A stretch of DNA of 64,000 nucleotides from Arthrobacter sp. MYb214 (GTDB lineage: Bacteria > Actinomycetota > Actinomycetes > Actinomycetales > Micrococcaceae): positions 62,001 through 126,000 of the forward strand of contig NZ_PCPZ01000007.1 of assembly GCF_002979865.1 (NCBI RefSeq). Direction: 5' to 3'. Both the position numbers and the translations under genes were made by a program. Shown piece after piece: positions 25,457 to 34,151 of this stretch (positions are counted from its first letter, which is position 1; each line of letters opens with the position of its first letter). Below the pieces are notes generated by a model that saw only the letters and a list, made by a program, of their open reading frames with translations, did not search any database and was not told the DNA's origin.

Positions 25457-26522
25457 CTTCATGGGCCTGGTCTGGCTGATTGTCTTGCTGGCTGGCAATG
25501 CCTTCTTCGTTGCCGGCGAATTCGCGGTGATGAGTGCGCGTCGTTCGCAGATTGAACCCTTGGCCGACGAGGGCAATAAGCGGGCAAAGATCGCGCTGTA
25601 CGCCATGGAGCATGTTTCGATCATGCTCGCGGTGTGCCAGTTGGGCATTACCGTTTGCTCGCTGCTGATCCTGAATATTTCGGAGCCGGCGATCCACCAC
25701 CTGCTGGCCGAACCGCTGACCATGATCGGCATGGCCGAATCAGCTGCGGACACCGTAGCGTTCCTGATTGCCTTGATCCTGGTGACCTTCCTGCACGTGA
25801 CCTTCGGCGAAATGGTGCCGAAGAACATTTCGGTTTCCGTTGCGGACAAGGCCGTGCTGCTGCTGGCCATGCCACTGGTCGGCCTGTCCAAGGTGCTCAA
25901 GCCGATTACGGCGTCGCTCAATGGCGTGGCGAACCTGGTGCTGCACGCCTTCGGTATCGAACCGAAGGATGAGGTGGCCAGCTCGTATACCGCCGCTGAA
26001 GTCCGATCGATCATCGATGCTTCATCCGAGGAAGGCGCGCTGGATGAGGACGATGCCGCACGCTTGACCAAAGCGCTGGAATTCTCCTCGGTTACCGCGC
26101 GCAGCTGCATGGTTCCGCTGGATGACCTGTTCACCTTGGAATACGGGCAGACGACCGCGCGCGCTTTCGAGAAGAAGGTCGGCAAGACCGGATTCTCGCG
26201 CATGGTGATCACCAAGAACGAGGTTCCGGTGGGCTACTGGCATGTGAAGGACGTGATGCTCATCGATGATGCCCACTCCACGCAGCCACTGCTTGATTTG
26301 CCATTGCACCCGCTGGGCCGGTTGGAGCAGGACACCGAAATCGAGGCCGCCCTGGAAGCGATGCGGCAGGAAGGCAACCACCTTTCGGCGGTTGTCGACG
26401 AGTCGGGGGCAACGCTCGGCGTGCTCTTCCTGGAGGACGTGATCGAGGTGCTGGTCGGTGAAATCACCGATACCACGCGAAAACGCGTCAACCCGCCTCG
26501 CAGCGAAAAACGGGCAAATTAG
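25449..26522 (+). CDS. CNNM/CorC-type membrane protein (DUF21 and CBS, no CorC domain)
   Basis: 357 residues from ATG 25449, placed 6 nt after CAGGAGG within the end of the upstream gene. DUF21 domain (about 1-190, with GEMVPKNISVS) and CBS pair (about 205-345, with VPLDDLF and VVDESGATLGVLFLEDVIEVLVGEI). It ends without the CorC_HlyC domain of its neighbour. Tandem long plus short DUF21 genes are common in actinobacteria and probably form a heteromeric divalent-cation transporter (inference). Confidence 0.86.
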   Translation: MNDFMGLVWLIVLLAGNAFFVAGEFAVMSARRSQIEPLADEGNKRAKIALYAMEHVSIMLAVCQLGITVCSLLILNISEPAIHHLLAEPLTMIGMAESAADTVAFLIALILVTFLHVTFGEMVPKNISVSVADKAVLLLAMPLVGLSKVLKPITASLNGVANLVLHAFGIEPKDEVASSYTAAEVRSIIDASSEEGALDEDDAARLTKALEFSSVTARSCMVPLDDLFTLEYGQTTARAFEKKVGKTGFSRMVITKNEVPVGYWHVKDVMLIDDAHSTQPLLDLPLHPLGRLEQDTEIEAALEAMRQEGNHLSAVVDESGATLGVLFLEDVIEVLVGEITDTTRKRVNPPRSEKRAN

Positions 26523-26576
26523 CTCAAGCTCACCCCTGAGTGCATATTGCGAATGACTCGCAACTGATACGATTGA

Positions 26577-26608
26577 CTGCGGCACCCATTGCGGGTGCCG
26601 CAGTTTTT
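26577..26608 (+). terminator. Rho-independent terminator after the DUF21-CBS pair
   Basis: Perfect 11-bp stem CTGCGGCACCC / GGGTGCCGCAG, loop ATTGC, followed by TTTTT. Only 44 nt separate it from the next start codon. Confidence 0.93.
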
Positions 26609-26652
26609 CGTTGCCGGCCCATCCTCAGCCAGCGCAATCCAGAAAGCAGTCA

Positions 26653-27486
26653 ATGACAGAGACCCCCATCGTCAGGTTTGAAGACGCGCGCCTTGCCTAT
26701 GGCTCCCGCGTGCTCTGGGATGAACTCAACCTATCCATAGCGGCGGGGGAGTTCCTTGCAGTTCTAGGGCCCAACGGCTCGGGCAAGACCAGCTTCATCA
26801 ACACGATGCTCGGCACCACCGCGCTCAATCGAGGCAGGGTCTCGATCGCCGGGGAGGCCGTGCGCCGGGGGTCGGCTGCCGTGGGGTTGATCCCGCAGCA
26901 GCGCCCCTTCGGGGACAACGTTCCCCTGCGCGCTCGCGACCTGGTCGCACTGGGACTGGATGGAACCCGGCCCGGGATTCGCGTGGCCCGCAGGGCCGTG
27001 CGCAACAAGGTCGACGAACTGCTGGAACTGGTCGGCGCTACCGCCTACGCCAACCGTGCGGTGTCCGACCTTTCCGGAGGCGAGCAGCAGCGCCTGCGCG
27101 CAGCGCAGGCTTTGGCCAGCGATCCCCGGGTCCTGCTATGCGACGAGCCGCTGCTCTCCCTGGACCTCAATCACCAGCAGGCGATCAGCGAAGTGATTCA
27201 CCGCCAGGCCGCAGAGCGCGGCAGCGCGGTAGTCTTCGTGACGCACGAGATCAACCCGATCCTGCCCTATGTCGACCGCGTCTTGTACCTGGCCGAAGGC
27301 CGCTTCCATCTGGGCAGCGTGGATGAAGTCATGCAGTCTGCGGTGCTCACCGAACTTTACGGTGCTCCGGTCGAGGTGCTGCGGGTCAATGGCCGCATCG
27401 TGGTGGTCTCGGGCGATGGCAATCGGGCATTGCCGGCCGATGGGCACGACCACGTTGAAGAAATCGATCTAGAGACCGGAAAGTAG
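26653..27486 (+). CDS. Zinc/manganese-type ABC transporter ATPase
   Basis: 277 residues from ATG 26653. Walker A GPNGSGKTS, Q-loop LIPQQRPF, signature LSGGEQQ, Walker B VLLCDEPLLSLDLN, switch His in VTHEIN. The C-terminal tail is His/Asp-containing (DGHDHVEEID). It belongs to the metal ABC group (ZnuC/AztA-like), as the next gene is an ABC-3 permease 9 nt downstream. No solute-binding lipoprotein gene is adjacent. A zinc substrate is favoured because a Zur-type regulator lies about 2.3 kb downstream. Confidence 0.85.
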   Translation: MTETPIVRFEDARLAYGSRVLWDELNLSIAAGEFLAVLGPNGSGKTSFINTMLGTTALNRGRVSIAGEAVRRGSAAVGLIPQQRPFGDNVPLRARDLVALGLDGTRPGIRVARRAVRNKVDELLELVGATAYANRAVSDLSGGEQQRLRAAQALASDPRVLLCDEPLLSLDLNHQQAISEVIHRQAAERGSAVVFVTHEINPILPYVDRVLYLAEGRFHLGSVDEVMQSAVLTELYGAPVEVLRVNGRIVVVSGDGNRALPADGHDHVEEIDLETGK

Positions 27487-27495
27487 GAGCAGGAC

Positions 27496-28353
27496 ATGGA
27501 CTTTTCGGATCTCATCGAGAAGGCGTTCAACTTCCAGGATTACGGACTGCTGCTTCCGCTGGTGACCAATTCCCTGATTGCCGGTGCAGTCCTGGGCGTG
27601 GTTGGCGGTCTGATCGGCATCTTCATCATGATGCGGGACATGGCTTTCGCCGTGCACGGCATCGCTGAGCTGTCCTTTGCGGGGGCGGCCTTCGCCTTGC
27701 TCATCGGCGCCGACGTGGTGACTGGCTCGGTGTTCGGGTCCATGATCGCGGCGCTGATCCTTGGCATTCTCGGAACCCGGGCGAGGGATCGGAATTCCAT
27801 CACCGGCGTGCTGATGCCTTTCGGCCTTGGCCTGGGCATCTTGTTCCTGTCGCTGTATGAAGGGCGAAGCGCCAATAAGTTTGGCCTGCTGACCGGCCAG
27901 ATCGTGGCCGTGGATGACGTGCAATTGACAGGAATGCTGGTCCTTTCGGCGGTGGTAGTGATCGCGCTGCTGGTTATTTGGCGTCCGCTGACCTTCGCTT
28001 CGGTGGACCCGGTGGTTGCCAATGCCCGGGGCGTGCGCACTGCTGGCCTGTCCATCGTCTTCATGATGATCCTGGCGCTGGCTGTAGCGGTGACGATTCA
28101 AGTGGTCGGTGCCTTGCTGGTGCTGGCGCTGCTGATCACGCCCGCCGCAGCCGCCATGCGCGTGAGCTCCAATCCGGTCATCACCGTCGTGCTCTCCATC
28201 GTGTTCGCGGAACTGGCTGTCGTGGGCGGCATCCTTCTTGCCCTGGCTGGTTCCTTGCCGATCAGTCCATATGTGACCACGATTTCGTTCGTGATCTATG
28301 TGGTCTGCCGCGGAATCGAAGCGGTGCGTTCCCCTCGCCGCCACCAAGTCTAG
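27496..28353 (+). CDS. Zinc/manganese-type ABC transporter permease (ABC-3 family)
   Basis: 285 residues with about eight hydrophobic helices. The stretch MMRDMAFAVHGIAELSFAGAA corresponds to the family motif around the first cytoplasmic loop, where many members read SHA instead of HGI. A C-terminal SFVIYVVCRG helix ends the protein. Partner of the ATPase upstream, moving divalent metal across the membrane; zinc is inferred from the regulator nearby. Confidence 0.85.
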   Translation: MDFSDLIEKAFNFQDYGLLLPLVTNSLIAGAVLGVVGGLIGIFIMMRDMAFAVHGIAELSFAGAAFALLIGADVVTGSVFGSMIAALILGILGTRARDRNSITGVLMPFGLGLGILFLSLYEGRSANKFGLLTGQIVAVDDVQLTGMLVLSAVVVIALLVIWRPLTFASVDPVVANARGVRTAGLSIVFMMILALAVAVTIQVVGALLVLALLITPAAAAMRVSSNPVITVVLSIVFAELAVVGGILLALAGSLPISPYVTTISFVIYVVCRGIEAVRSPRRHQV

Positions 28354-28431
28354 GAGCTGCATTCGGCCAGCGCGCCCCCGCTGGTTCCGGGCCCGGTTGA
28401 CTAGCAAGCAGCCGAACCTCCAAGCTGGAGC

Positions 28432-29061
28432 ATGAGCAAAATTCCAGCCAGTGAGATCTGGCCATTGGTGCATGCCGAACGCCTGGCCCTGATCGACGAT
28501 CTGGGAACTTTGGATCCGGATCAGTGGGAAGTTCCCTCCCTGTGCGATGGGTGGAGCGTCCATGACGTGGCTGCTCATTTGGCAGATAACACGCGTGCGA
28601 CTTTCTTCCGCCTGCTTGCCGGGATGGCCAAGGCCGGATTCAGCTTGGACCGCCAGAACGACAATGGCGTGGCCGCCGAGAAGGCCGCGACTCCCGATGG
28701 GACATTGCGCAGGCTCGTCGAGGTCGCGGCTTTGCGGGCCACTCCACCGGTTCCGCTTGCCAGCAGGTTGGTGGAGGAAATCGCCCATGGGGAAGACATC
28801 CGTCGTGCCGTGGGCCTGAAACGGGACTATCCTGCAGAATCCCTGGAGCCAGCAATCAAATACCAGGCAGCGACCCCGCAGGGTGTCGGGGGTGCCAAGG
28901 AATTAGCGAGCAGGGTCCAGCTGTGCAGCGAAGACGAAGACTTCCGGCTGGGCATCGGCCCGCAGATCGCAGGACCGCGCCTTGAACTGCTGATGCTGGT
29001 TTCAGGCCGAGGCAAGCACGCTGTGGGCCTGACGGGTCCGGGGCTGGCCCTCGTGCGGTAA
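28432..29061 (+). CDS. Mycothiol-dependent maleylpyruvate isomerase-family protein (DinB-like)
   Basis: 209 residues, GGAG before the ATG. A four-helix DinB-like domain has metal-ligand histidines in DVAAHLADN (helix 2) and EEIAHGEDIRRAVG (helix 4), preceded by the PSLCDGWSVHDV signature of this family. The N-terminal WPLVHAERLAL helix also fits. Members use mycothiol as a thiol cofactor; the actual substrate is unknown. Confidence 0.82.
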   Translation: MSKIPASEIWPLVHAERLALIDDLGTLDPDQWEVPSLCDGWSVHDVAAHLADNTRATFFRLLAGMAKAGFSLDRQNDNGVAAEKAATPDGTLRRLVEVAALRATPPVPLASRLVEEIAHGEDIRRAVGLKRDYPAESLEPAIKYQAATPQGVGGAKELASRVQLCSEDEDFRLGIGPQIAGPRLELLMLVSGRGKHAVGLTGPGLALVR

Positions 29062-29106
29062 ATTGCAGAATAGGGAGGGGCCGCGCGGCAGAACGCGCGC
29101 CGCTGC

Positions 29107-30567
29107 CTAGGTTTCAGTAGTTCCTGGTCCGTCGGGCCTGGTGAGCCGTTCCTTTAAATCAGCGAACCATTTCGAGTCGCGCATTAGTTGCGGGAATGGC
29201 TTGTGCATGAATCCAGTTGCCGGTGGTGCAGTGGATCGATAGGACATCGCCGAGCCCGGACAGATCATCATCGAGTGCCGATCGCGGAAAGCGGTGTACT
29301 CGTACCAGCCGTCGGCCTGCTTTGCCTTGTTGCAGGTCGCGCAACGGCCCGAGGCGTTGGCCACGGTCGTCTTGCCGCCACGTGCATACTGGAGCACGTG
29401 GTCTGTTTCTTCGACCAGCCCGTCGCAGAAGGGCGTTCGGCAATGCCGATCGCGAATCCCGATGAACCTCTTGAGCTTATCCGGGAAGATCCGGGCTTTG
29501 GAATCCATCGCGATCAGTTCCTGGTCCCCGGGAGCGGTGTAGAGACGAGTTATCTCCGTCATCACTTCGATCCGCTCAATATTCTCGGGGGTGAGTTCGG
29601 CTTCCATTTCCGCGAAGGTCAGCTCATTGGGAATCTGGTGGCCGCCAATGAGTTCCCGCGCAGTCTGCGCGGGGATGAAGCCGTAGCCTTCCAAATGGGC
29701 CGGTTCGCGATCACCCATGAACAGCGCTCTATCGGTCATGACCAGTCCGAGCTGGACGTTGATCTTCTGCTCATTGTTTTCATCGAAGAACATGTAGCGG
29801 GCCAGCAGATCGGCCTGGATCTGGGTGCGGGTGCGGGCATCGCCCTTGCGCTTGATCCTGCATGACTGGTTTCGCAGCGTCATCTGCAATCCGGTTCCGC
29901 CAACGATAGGCAGACGGGCCTGGAGGAAGACGCACCCTGCTTCCCGATCGGTGCGGAAGCGAACGTAGCGTTGCTGGTTGGCTTCCTTCAGCTTCTTGTC
30001 TTCCCGGTCCGATGCGTACTTGATCGTGAAGCTGGTGACCGTCTCCTTGATGCGCTTGGGGCCCATGGATTCGAACATGTCTGGATTCTGCCCGTAGATC
30101 GCATCGAACTCGGTGCGGCGCAATGGCCGGACTTCCTGCAGCGGGGTGAGCATTGCATTGATCTGCGCTTCGGTGAATTCACCACGGGAGAATGCGGCAG
30201 CGATATTCGGGGTGTCCTCGAAGGGGATGCGGCAATTGGCCAGGTAGTTCCTGGAGCCTCGTTGAGTCTGCTTGCGGGCGATGGCGACGCGGCTGGCCGC
30301 TCCGCGGACCTGGTCATCGATGTTGGTGCCGCGCTCTTCATTCTCGCGCAGGACTTCCTTCTCCAACTGGTGAGCCAGGCCGGCTTGCTGATAGCGCAAG
30401 GATGAGACCAGTCCTTCGACGGACTCGATAACCCGGGCGCACGCGGCCTTGCCGCCGTGGTCATGGAACCATGACAGGTCGTTCTGCAGCTGGATCAGGT
30501 GGGATTCGAAATCCGGCTGATCTGCTGGGCGGGCTAGGCTGTTTCCGTGCGCCTTTGCTTCGAGCAT
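29107..30567 (-). CDS. DUF222 and HNH endonuclease-domain protein (13E12 type)
   Basis: 486 residues. The N-terminal DUF222 region (about 20-330) is followed by an HNH module (about 385-430): RDRHCRTPFCDG, TDHVLQYARGG, then NASGRCATCNKAK, with two CxxC-like pairs and the His of the nuclease motif. The family is multicopy in actinobacteria, including the 13E12 repeat proteins of mycobacteria, and its biological role is unclear. There is no ribosome site; a TATACT box ends exactly 6 nt before the ATG, so the mRNA may be leaderless. An SOS-like sequence covers the -35. Confidence 0.88.
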   Translation of the reverse strand: MLEAKAHGNSLARPADQPDFESHLIQLQNDLSWFHDHGGKAACARVIESVEGLVSSLRYQQAGLAHQLEKEVLRENEERGTNIDDQVRGAASRVAIARKQTQRGSRNYLANCRIPFEDTPNIAAAFSRGEFTEAQINAMLTPLQEVRPLRRTEFDAIYGQNPDMFESMGPKRIKETVTSFTIKYASDREDKKLKEANQQRYVRFRTDREAGCVFLQARLPIVGGTGLQMTLRNQSCRIKRKGDARTRTQIQADLLARYMFFDENNEQKINVQLGLVMTDRALFMGDREPAHLEGYGFIPAQTARELIGGHQIPNELTFAEMEAELTPENIERIEVMTEITRLYTAPGDQELIAMDSKARIFPDKLKRFIGIRDRHCRTPFCDGLVEETDHVLQYARGGKTTVANASGRCATCNKAKQADGWYEYTAFRDRHSMMICPGSAMSYRSTAPPATGFMHKPFPQLMRDSKWFADLKERLTRPDGPGTTET

Positions 30568-30573
30568 AGTACT

Positions 30574-30605
30574 AGTATACGCCCATTGTTCGAATATGTC
30601 TTCGA
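30574..30605 (-). promoter_or_regulatory. Promoter of the DUF222-HNH gene with SOS-like (LexA) box
   Basis: On the minus strand: -35 AAGACA (30602-30597), 17-nt spacer, -10 TATACT (30579-30574), 6 nt to the ATG. The dyad TCGAAGACATATTCGA (30605-30590) matches the actinobacterial SOS box TCGAAC-N4-GTTCGA at 10 of 12 defined positions and overlaps the -35. Confidence 0.55.
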
Positions 30606-30681
30606 ATAATTCAGCTGGGGATTACCGAATTCTTGGGGCGCTGAACAGTCCGCTGGACCCAGGTCCAGGCAGCGGAAAGGG

Positions 30682-31107
30682 CTACGAGGCAGCGGGGGCG
30701 CCAGCCTTGGCTTTGGCACGGCAGTCGGCGCAGAGGCCGTAGATTTCCACGGTGTGCTCGGGATCGGAGAAGTCGTGCTCCGCGGCAACCCGAGCGGCCC
30801 AGCGCTCGACGGAAGGGGCAAGTACCTCGACGGTTTTGGAGCAAACGCGGCAGACCAGATGATGGTGGTGGACCTCGGTGACGCACTGGCGGAAGCGGGC
30901 TTCGCCATCTCCGCTGCGCAGCACATCGACCAGGCCATCGTCGGCCATGGACTGCAGCAGGCGGTACACGGTGGCCAGCGAAACCTTTTTCTCCGAATCC
31001 TGCAGCCAACGATGCAGCTGCTGGGCGGTGGCGAAATCATCGACCTCGCCCAGTGCCTCGGTGACGGCCAGGCGCTGCTTGGTGACCCGGGTTTCTGGCT
31101 GGGACAT
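30682..31107 (-). CDS. zur: Fur-family zinc uptake regulator Zur
   Basis: 141 residues from ATG 31107. A winged helix (TKQRLAVTEAL... VSLATVYRLLQSM) precedes a metal domain with the HHHHLVCRVC site and a second C-x-x-C at GLCADC (structural zinc). The closing TVEIYGLC motif is typical of actinobacterial Zur/FurB rather than Fur. It represses zinc uptake genes when zinc is plentiful. An in-frame start 20 codons upstream is possible but adds a non-conserved segment. The zinc-type ABC genes lie 2.3 kb away. Confidence 0.87.
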   Translation of the reverse strand: MSQPETRVTKQRLAVTEALGEVDDFATAQQLHRWLQDSEKKVSLATVYRLLQSMADDGLVDVLRSGDGEARFRQCVTEVHHHHLVCRVCSKTVEVLAPSVERWAARVAAEHDFSDPEHTVEIYGLCADCRAKAKAGAPAAS

Positions 31108-31259
31108 CGACGTGCACCATTCCTTGAGTTTGTTGCGGACCGGCGATGAGCCAGCGAACTGGGCCAATCACCTGCGGTTTCCCTCAATTTTAGCCAACTT
31201 TGCGTTGCAATGCGTGTCTGGCTCTGGCATGGGCGGGGCGCTGAGCCTACGCTAAGGAT

Positions 31260-31964
31260 ATGCGCATCAAACTTAGGGGCCATTCCTGCTTGGAAGCGAG
31301 CACGATCGACGGCAAGGTCTTGCTGGATCCGGGCGGATTTTCGCAGCTTGACGACGCGTTCGACGGCATCAATGCCGTGCTGGTCACCCATGAGCATGCT
31401 GACCATGCCGACCAGCCGGCCATTGCCGCCGCGCTGGAGGCGAATTCCATCCTGGAGCTCTACGCGCCGGCCGCGCTGGCGCAGGCGATGCGCGACCAGC
31501 TGCCGCCAGCGGCCCAATCCCAGGTGGTGACGGTGCGAGCAGGGGCCGACTTCATTGTCGGCGGCATTCGCGTACGGACTTTCGGAGGCACCCACGCCAC
31601 CATCCACCATTCCATTGCAGTGGTTGCCAACGTGGGCTACCTCCTGGGGGACCGCGCGGTAGGCCAGCTGGAGGTCTTCCACCCGGGCGACAGCTACCAG
31701 GTGCCGGTGGGGGCGCAGCCGGATGTGCTGCTGCTGCCGGTGATGGCCCCGTGGGGCAAGATGGCCGAGGCTGCCGACTTCGCGGTGGCCGTGGATGCGA
31801 AGTGCTGGATGCCGATCCACGACGGGCTGCTCAACGCCAACGGGCTGGGGCTTTTCGATCGCCAGCTCGGCGCGATCGCCCAGCGGGCAGGATGCAGCTA
31901 TGTGCGCTTGGAACCTGGAATCGAACATCATCTCGACGAGTTGCTGGGAGGCACCAACGAATGA
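31260..31964 (+). CDS. MBL-fold metallo-hydrolase (UlaG-like)
   Basis: 234 residues. The zinc motif HEHADH is at about 44-49; further histidines appear in GGTHATIHHS and in PIHDGLL near the C terminus, as in the UlaG/lactonase-like branch. Substrate unknown. Upstream, TACGCT is followed by AAGGAT and the ATG, so either a leaderless start or a closely spaced ribosome site is possible. Its stop overlaps the start of the sulfurtransferase gene (ATGA). Confidence 0.83.
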   Translation: MRIKLRGHSCLEASTIDGKVLLDPGGFSQLDDAFDGINAVLVTHEHADHADQPAIAAALEANSILELYAPAALAQAMRDQLPPAAQSQVVTVRAGADFIVGGIRVRTFGGTHATIHHSIAVVANVGYLLGDRAVGQLEVFHPGDSYQVPVGAQPDVLLLPVMAPWGKMAEAADFAVAVDAKCWMPIHDGLLNANGLGLFDRQLGAIAQRAGCSYVRLEPGIEHHLDELLGGTNE

Positions 31965-32797
31965 ACCCCTTGATAAGCGCCGCGCAGCTTCGCGAAATCC
32001 TGGACGCCGGGGGCCAGCCGGTGCTGCTCGATGTGCGGTGGGTCCTGGGCCGCGACGACGGGGCGCAGAGCTACGCTGCCGGGCATATCCCCGGCGCGGT
32101 GTTCGCTGACCTGGAAAAAGAGCTTTCCGGTGCGCCGGGCGAGCATACCGGCCGCCACCCGCTGCCTTTGCCGGCGGACTTCGAGCAGGCCGCGCGCGGC
32201 TGGGGCATCAACGCCCAGAGCCACGTGGTGGCGTACGACAACTCCGGAGCCCTCGCCGCGGCCCGGGCCTGGTGGCTGCTGCGCCATGCCGGATTCGACC
32301 GCGTGCAGGTGCTCGACGGCGGGCTCGGGGCCTGGACGGACGCCGGCGGAGAGCTGGCGCTGGGCTACGAGCAGGCCGCCAAGGGCAGCGTTTCGCTGTC
32401 ATGGGGCCGGATGCCGGTGGTGGAGTACGAGGAGCTGGACACCTTGCCCGGCACCCTGATCGACTCGCGGGCCACCGCGCGCTACCTGGGCATCGAGGAG
32501 CCCATCGACCCGGTGGCCGGGCATATTCCCGGTGCGCTGAACCGTCCCACCACCGACAACCTCGACGCGCAGATGCGTTTCCGGGCGCCGGAGGTGCTGC
32601 ATTCCAGCTTCGTGACGCTGGGTGCCCACAGGCCGGGATCGGCCGCCTACTGCGGTTCGGGGATCACCGCGGCGCACCAGGTATTGGCCGCGGCAAGTGC
32701 CGGGATCCCGCTGGGGCTCTTCCCCGGCAGCTGGTCCGAATACTGCTCCTACCCGGATGCGCCGGTCGCTACGAGCGACGAGAAGCACCGCCACTAG
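31961..32797 (+). CDS. Thiosulfate/3-mercaptopyruvate sulfurtransferase (two rhodanese domains)
   Basis: 278 residues from ATG 31961, overlapping the MBL-fold gene. Rhodanese domain 1 (about 1-135; LLDVRWVLGRDDG, AGHIPGAVFADLE) is inactive; domain 2 (about 150-270) holds the catalytic C231 in YCGSGITA. The CGSG loop resembles that of mercaptopyruvate-type enzymes, but substrate preference cannot be fixed by eye. It probably forms an operon with the MBL-fold, HIT and following genes. Confidence 0.88.
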   Translation: MNPLISAAQLREILDAGGQPVLLDVRWVLGRDDGAQSYAAGHIPGAVFADLEKELSGAPGEHTGRHPLPLPADFEQAARGWGINAQSHVVAYDNSGALAAARAWWLLRHAGFDRVQVLDGGLGAWTDAGGELALGYEQAAKGSVSLSWGRMPVVEYEELDTLPGTLIDSRATARYLGIEEPIDPVAGHIPGALNRPTTDNLDAQMRFRAPEVLHSSFVTLGAHRPGSAAYCGSGITAAHQVLAAASAGIPLGLFPGSWSEYCSYPDAPVATSDEKHRH

Positions 32798-32826
32798 AAT
32801 TCAGCCATCGAGCAAGAAAGGCAGCA

Positions 32827-33255
32827 ATGAGTACGCTGTTCACCAAGATCATCAACGGGCAGATCCCGGGCCGCTTCGTGTGGGAGGACGAAACCTGCGT
32901 GGCGTTCTTGTCCATCGGGCCGCTCTCCGACGGGCACGCACTGGTGGTTCCGCGCGAGGAAATCGACGAGTTCACCGATGCCTCCGACGAGCTGGTTGCG
33001 CACCTGACCCTGGTCGCGGCCAAGATCGGGCGCACCCAGAAGCGCGTGTTCTCCGCGCAGCGCGCGGGCCTGATGATCGCCGGATTCGAGGTGCCGCACC
33101 TGCATGTGCATGTCTGGCCGACCAACTCGCTGGCGGACTTCGACCTGTCCAATGCGGCCGATAACCCGGATCCGGTGGCCATGGACAAGAACGCGCAAGC
33201 GCTTCGCGCGGGCCTGCGCGAAGATGGCCACGGGGAATTCGTGCCCGAGGCCTAG
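32827..33255 (+). CDS. HIT-family nucleotide hydrolase/transferase
   Basis: 142 residues, GAAAGG before the ATG. The histidine triad HLHVHVWP is at about 91-98, and the preceding GLMIAGFEVPHLH and N-terminal FTKIINGQIPGRFVWED stretches are standard HIT (Hint branch) sequence. Members hydrolyse nucleoside phosphoramidates or related nucleotides; the physiological substrate is unknown. Confidence 0.9.
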   Translation: MSTLFTKIINGQIPGRFVWEDETCVAFLSIGPLSDGHALVVPREEIDEFTDASDELVAHLTLVAAKIGRTQKRVFSAQRAGLMIAGFEVPHLHVHVWPTNSLADFDLSNAADNPDPVAMDKNAQALRAGLREDGHGEFVPEA

Positions 33256-33258
33256 CCG

Positions 33259-33639
33259 GTGCAATTCATCCGCTACCAGGGCACCGAGCCCAACCACCGC
33301 GGCGTGCACCTGGGGATTTTCGCGCTGGCCAATTCCCTGGGCCACGGCGGGAAGCTGAGCGCCGCCGAACACGCCATCTGGCGTGCGGGCAACGACTGGT
33401 ACGACGCTGCCTATCCGAACCCGAGCCGCACCCATCGGGCAATCTACGATCATGCGATCAACCCCGGGGCCGTGGCGTGGTTCAAGGGCAGCGCGCAGCA
33501 CCTGCTGGAGCGCGTCGAGCCGTATTTGCGGTTGCTCGACGCGCACCGGATCGGCTGGGAGAAGCTGGAAAGCAGTGCTCCGGGCACCATCATCTACGAA
33601 GATGACGTGCAGGTGATCGCCACGCCCGCAGTGCCCTAG
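33259..33639 (+). CDS. Conserved actinobacterial protein of unknown function
   Basis: 126 residues, GTG start 3 nt after the HIT gene. No signal or membrane segment. It contains a WFK motif followed by a Leu/Glu/Arg-rich helix (HLLERVEPYLRLLDAHR) and a YEDDVQVIA end. Sequences like this occur beside other actinobacterial operons, but I know of no function. It ends 4 nt inside the convergent lrp gene. Confidence 0.7.
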   Translation: MQFIRYQGTEPNHRGVHLGIFALANSLGHGGKLSAAEHAIWRAGNDWYDAAYPNPSRTHRAIYDHAINPGAVAWFKGSAQHLLERVEPYLRLLDAHRIGWEKLESSAPGTIIYEDDVQVIATPAVP

Positions 33640-34070
33640 CCCTTCACCCGGCGCATGGTCATGTGGGAGGTGACGCGGCGGACCGCCGGCAGCGCGGTCA
33701 GCTTGGGAATCAGGTCCCGGTCGTAGGCCTCGGCATCGGCCACCTGGATGCGCAGGAAGTAGTCGGGCTGGCCGTAGAGGCGGCGTATTTCGGTGACGCC
33801 GGCAACGGTGTCCACCGCCTTCTCGAATTCGTCGAGGCTGTGCTCGTTGTTCATTTCGACGTCAATGGCCACGGTAACCTCGAAGCCCCTGCCATAGGCC
33901 TTGGGATTGACGATCGCCTTGTAGCCATGGATGATTCCCTCGGCCTCCAGGCGCTGGACGCGGCGCAGGCAGGGAGCGGGGGTCAGGCCCACCCTGCGCG
34001 AGAGCTCGAGGTTGCTGATGCGGCCGTCATTTTCCAGTTCGGCAATAATTGCGCGGTCAAGATCATCCAT
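33636..34070 (-). CDS. lrp: Lrp/AsnC-family regulator
   Basis: 144 residues: an N-terminal helix-turn-helix (ISNLELSRRVGLTPAPCLRRVQRLE) and a C-terminal RAM ligand domain (about 65-140). It is divergent from azlC-azlD, the arrangement of lrp and brnFE in Corynebacterium, where Lrp activates export of branched-chain amino acids and methionine. The same role is inferred here. AATAAT lies 6 nt before the ATG, so the transcript is probably leaderless. Confidence 0.88.
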   Translation of the reverse strand: MDDLDRAIIAELENDGRISNLELSRRVGLTPAPCLRRVQRLEAEGIIHGYKAIVNPKAYGRGFEVTVAIDVEMNNEHSLDEFEKAVDTVAGVTEIRRLYGQPDYFLRIQVADAEAYDRDLIPKLTALPAVRRVTSHMTMRRVKG

Positions 34071-34076
34071 GCATCT

Positions 34077-34145
34077 ATTATTGCCGATCCAACCCGTCGG
34101 TTAGCTAGAATTGGCAACCATATTTGGCTTGGAATTTCCTAATAT
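34077..34145. promoter_or_regulatory. Divergent lrp / azlC promoters
   Basis: The minus -10 AATAAT (34082-34077) ends 6 nt from the lrp ATG; the plus -10 TAATAT (34140-34145) ends 6 nt from the azlC ATG. The 81-bp gap is AT-rich for this genome, as expected for Lrp sites, but I could not define the operator. Confidence 0.5.
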
Positions 34146-34151
34146 TGCTTC

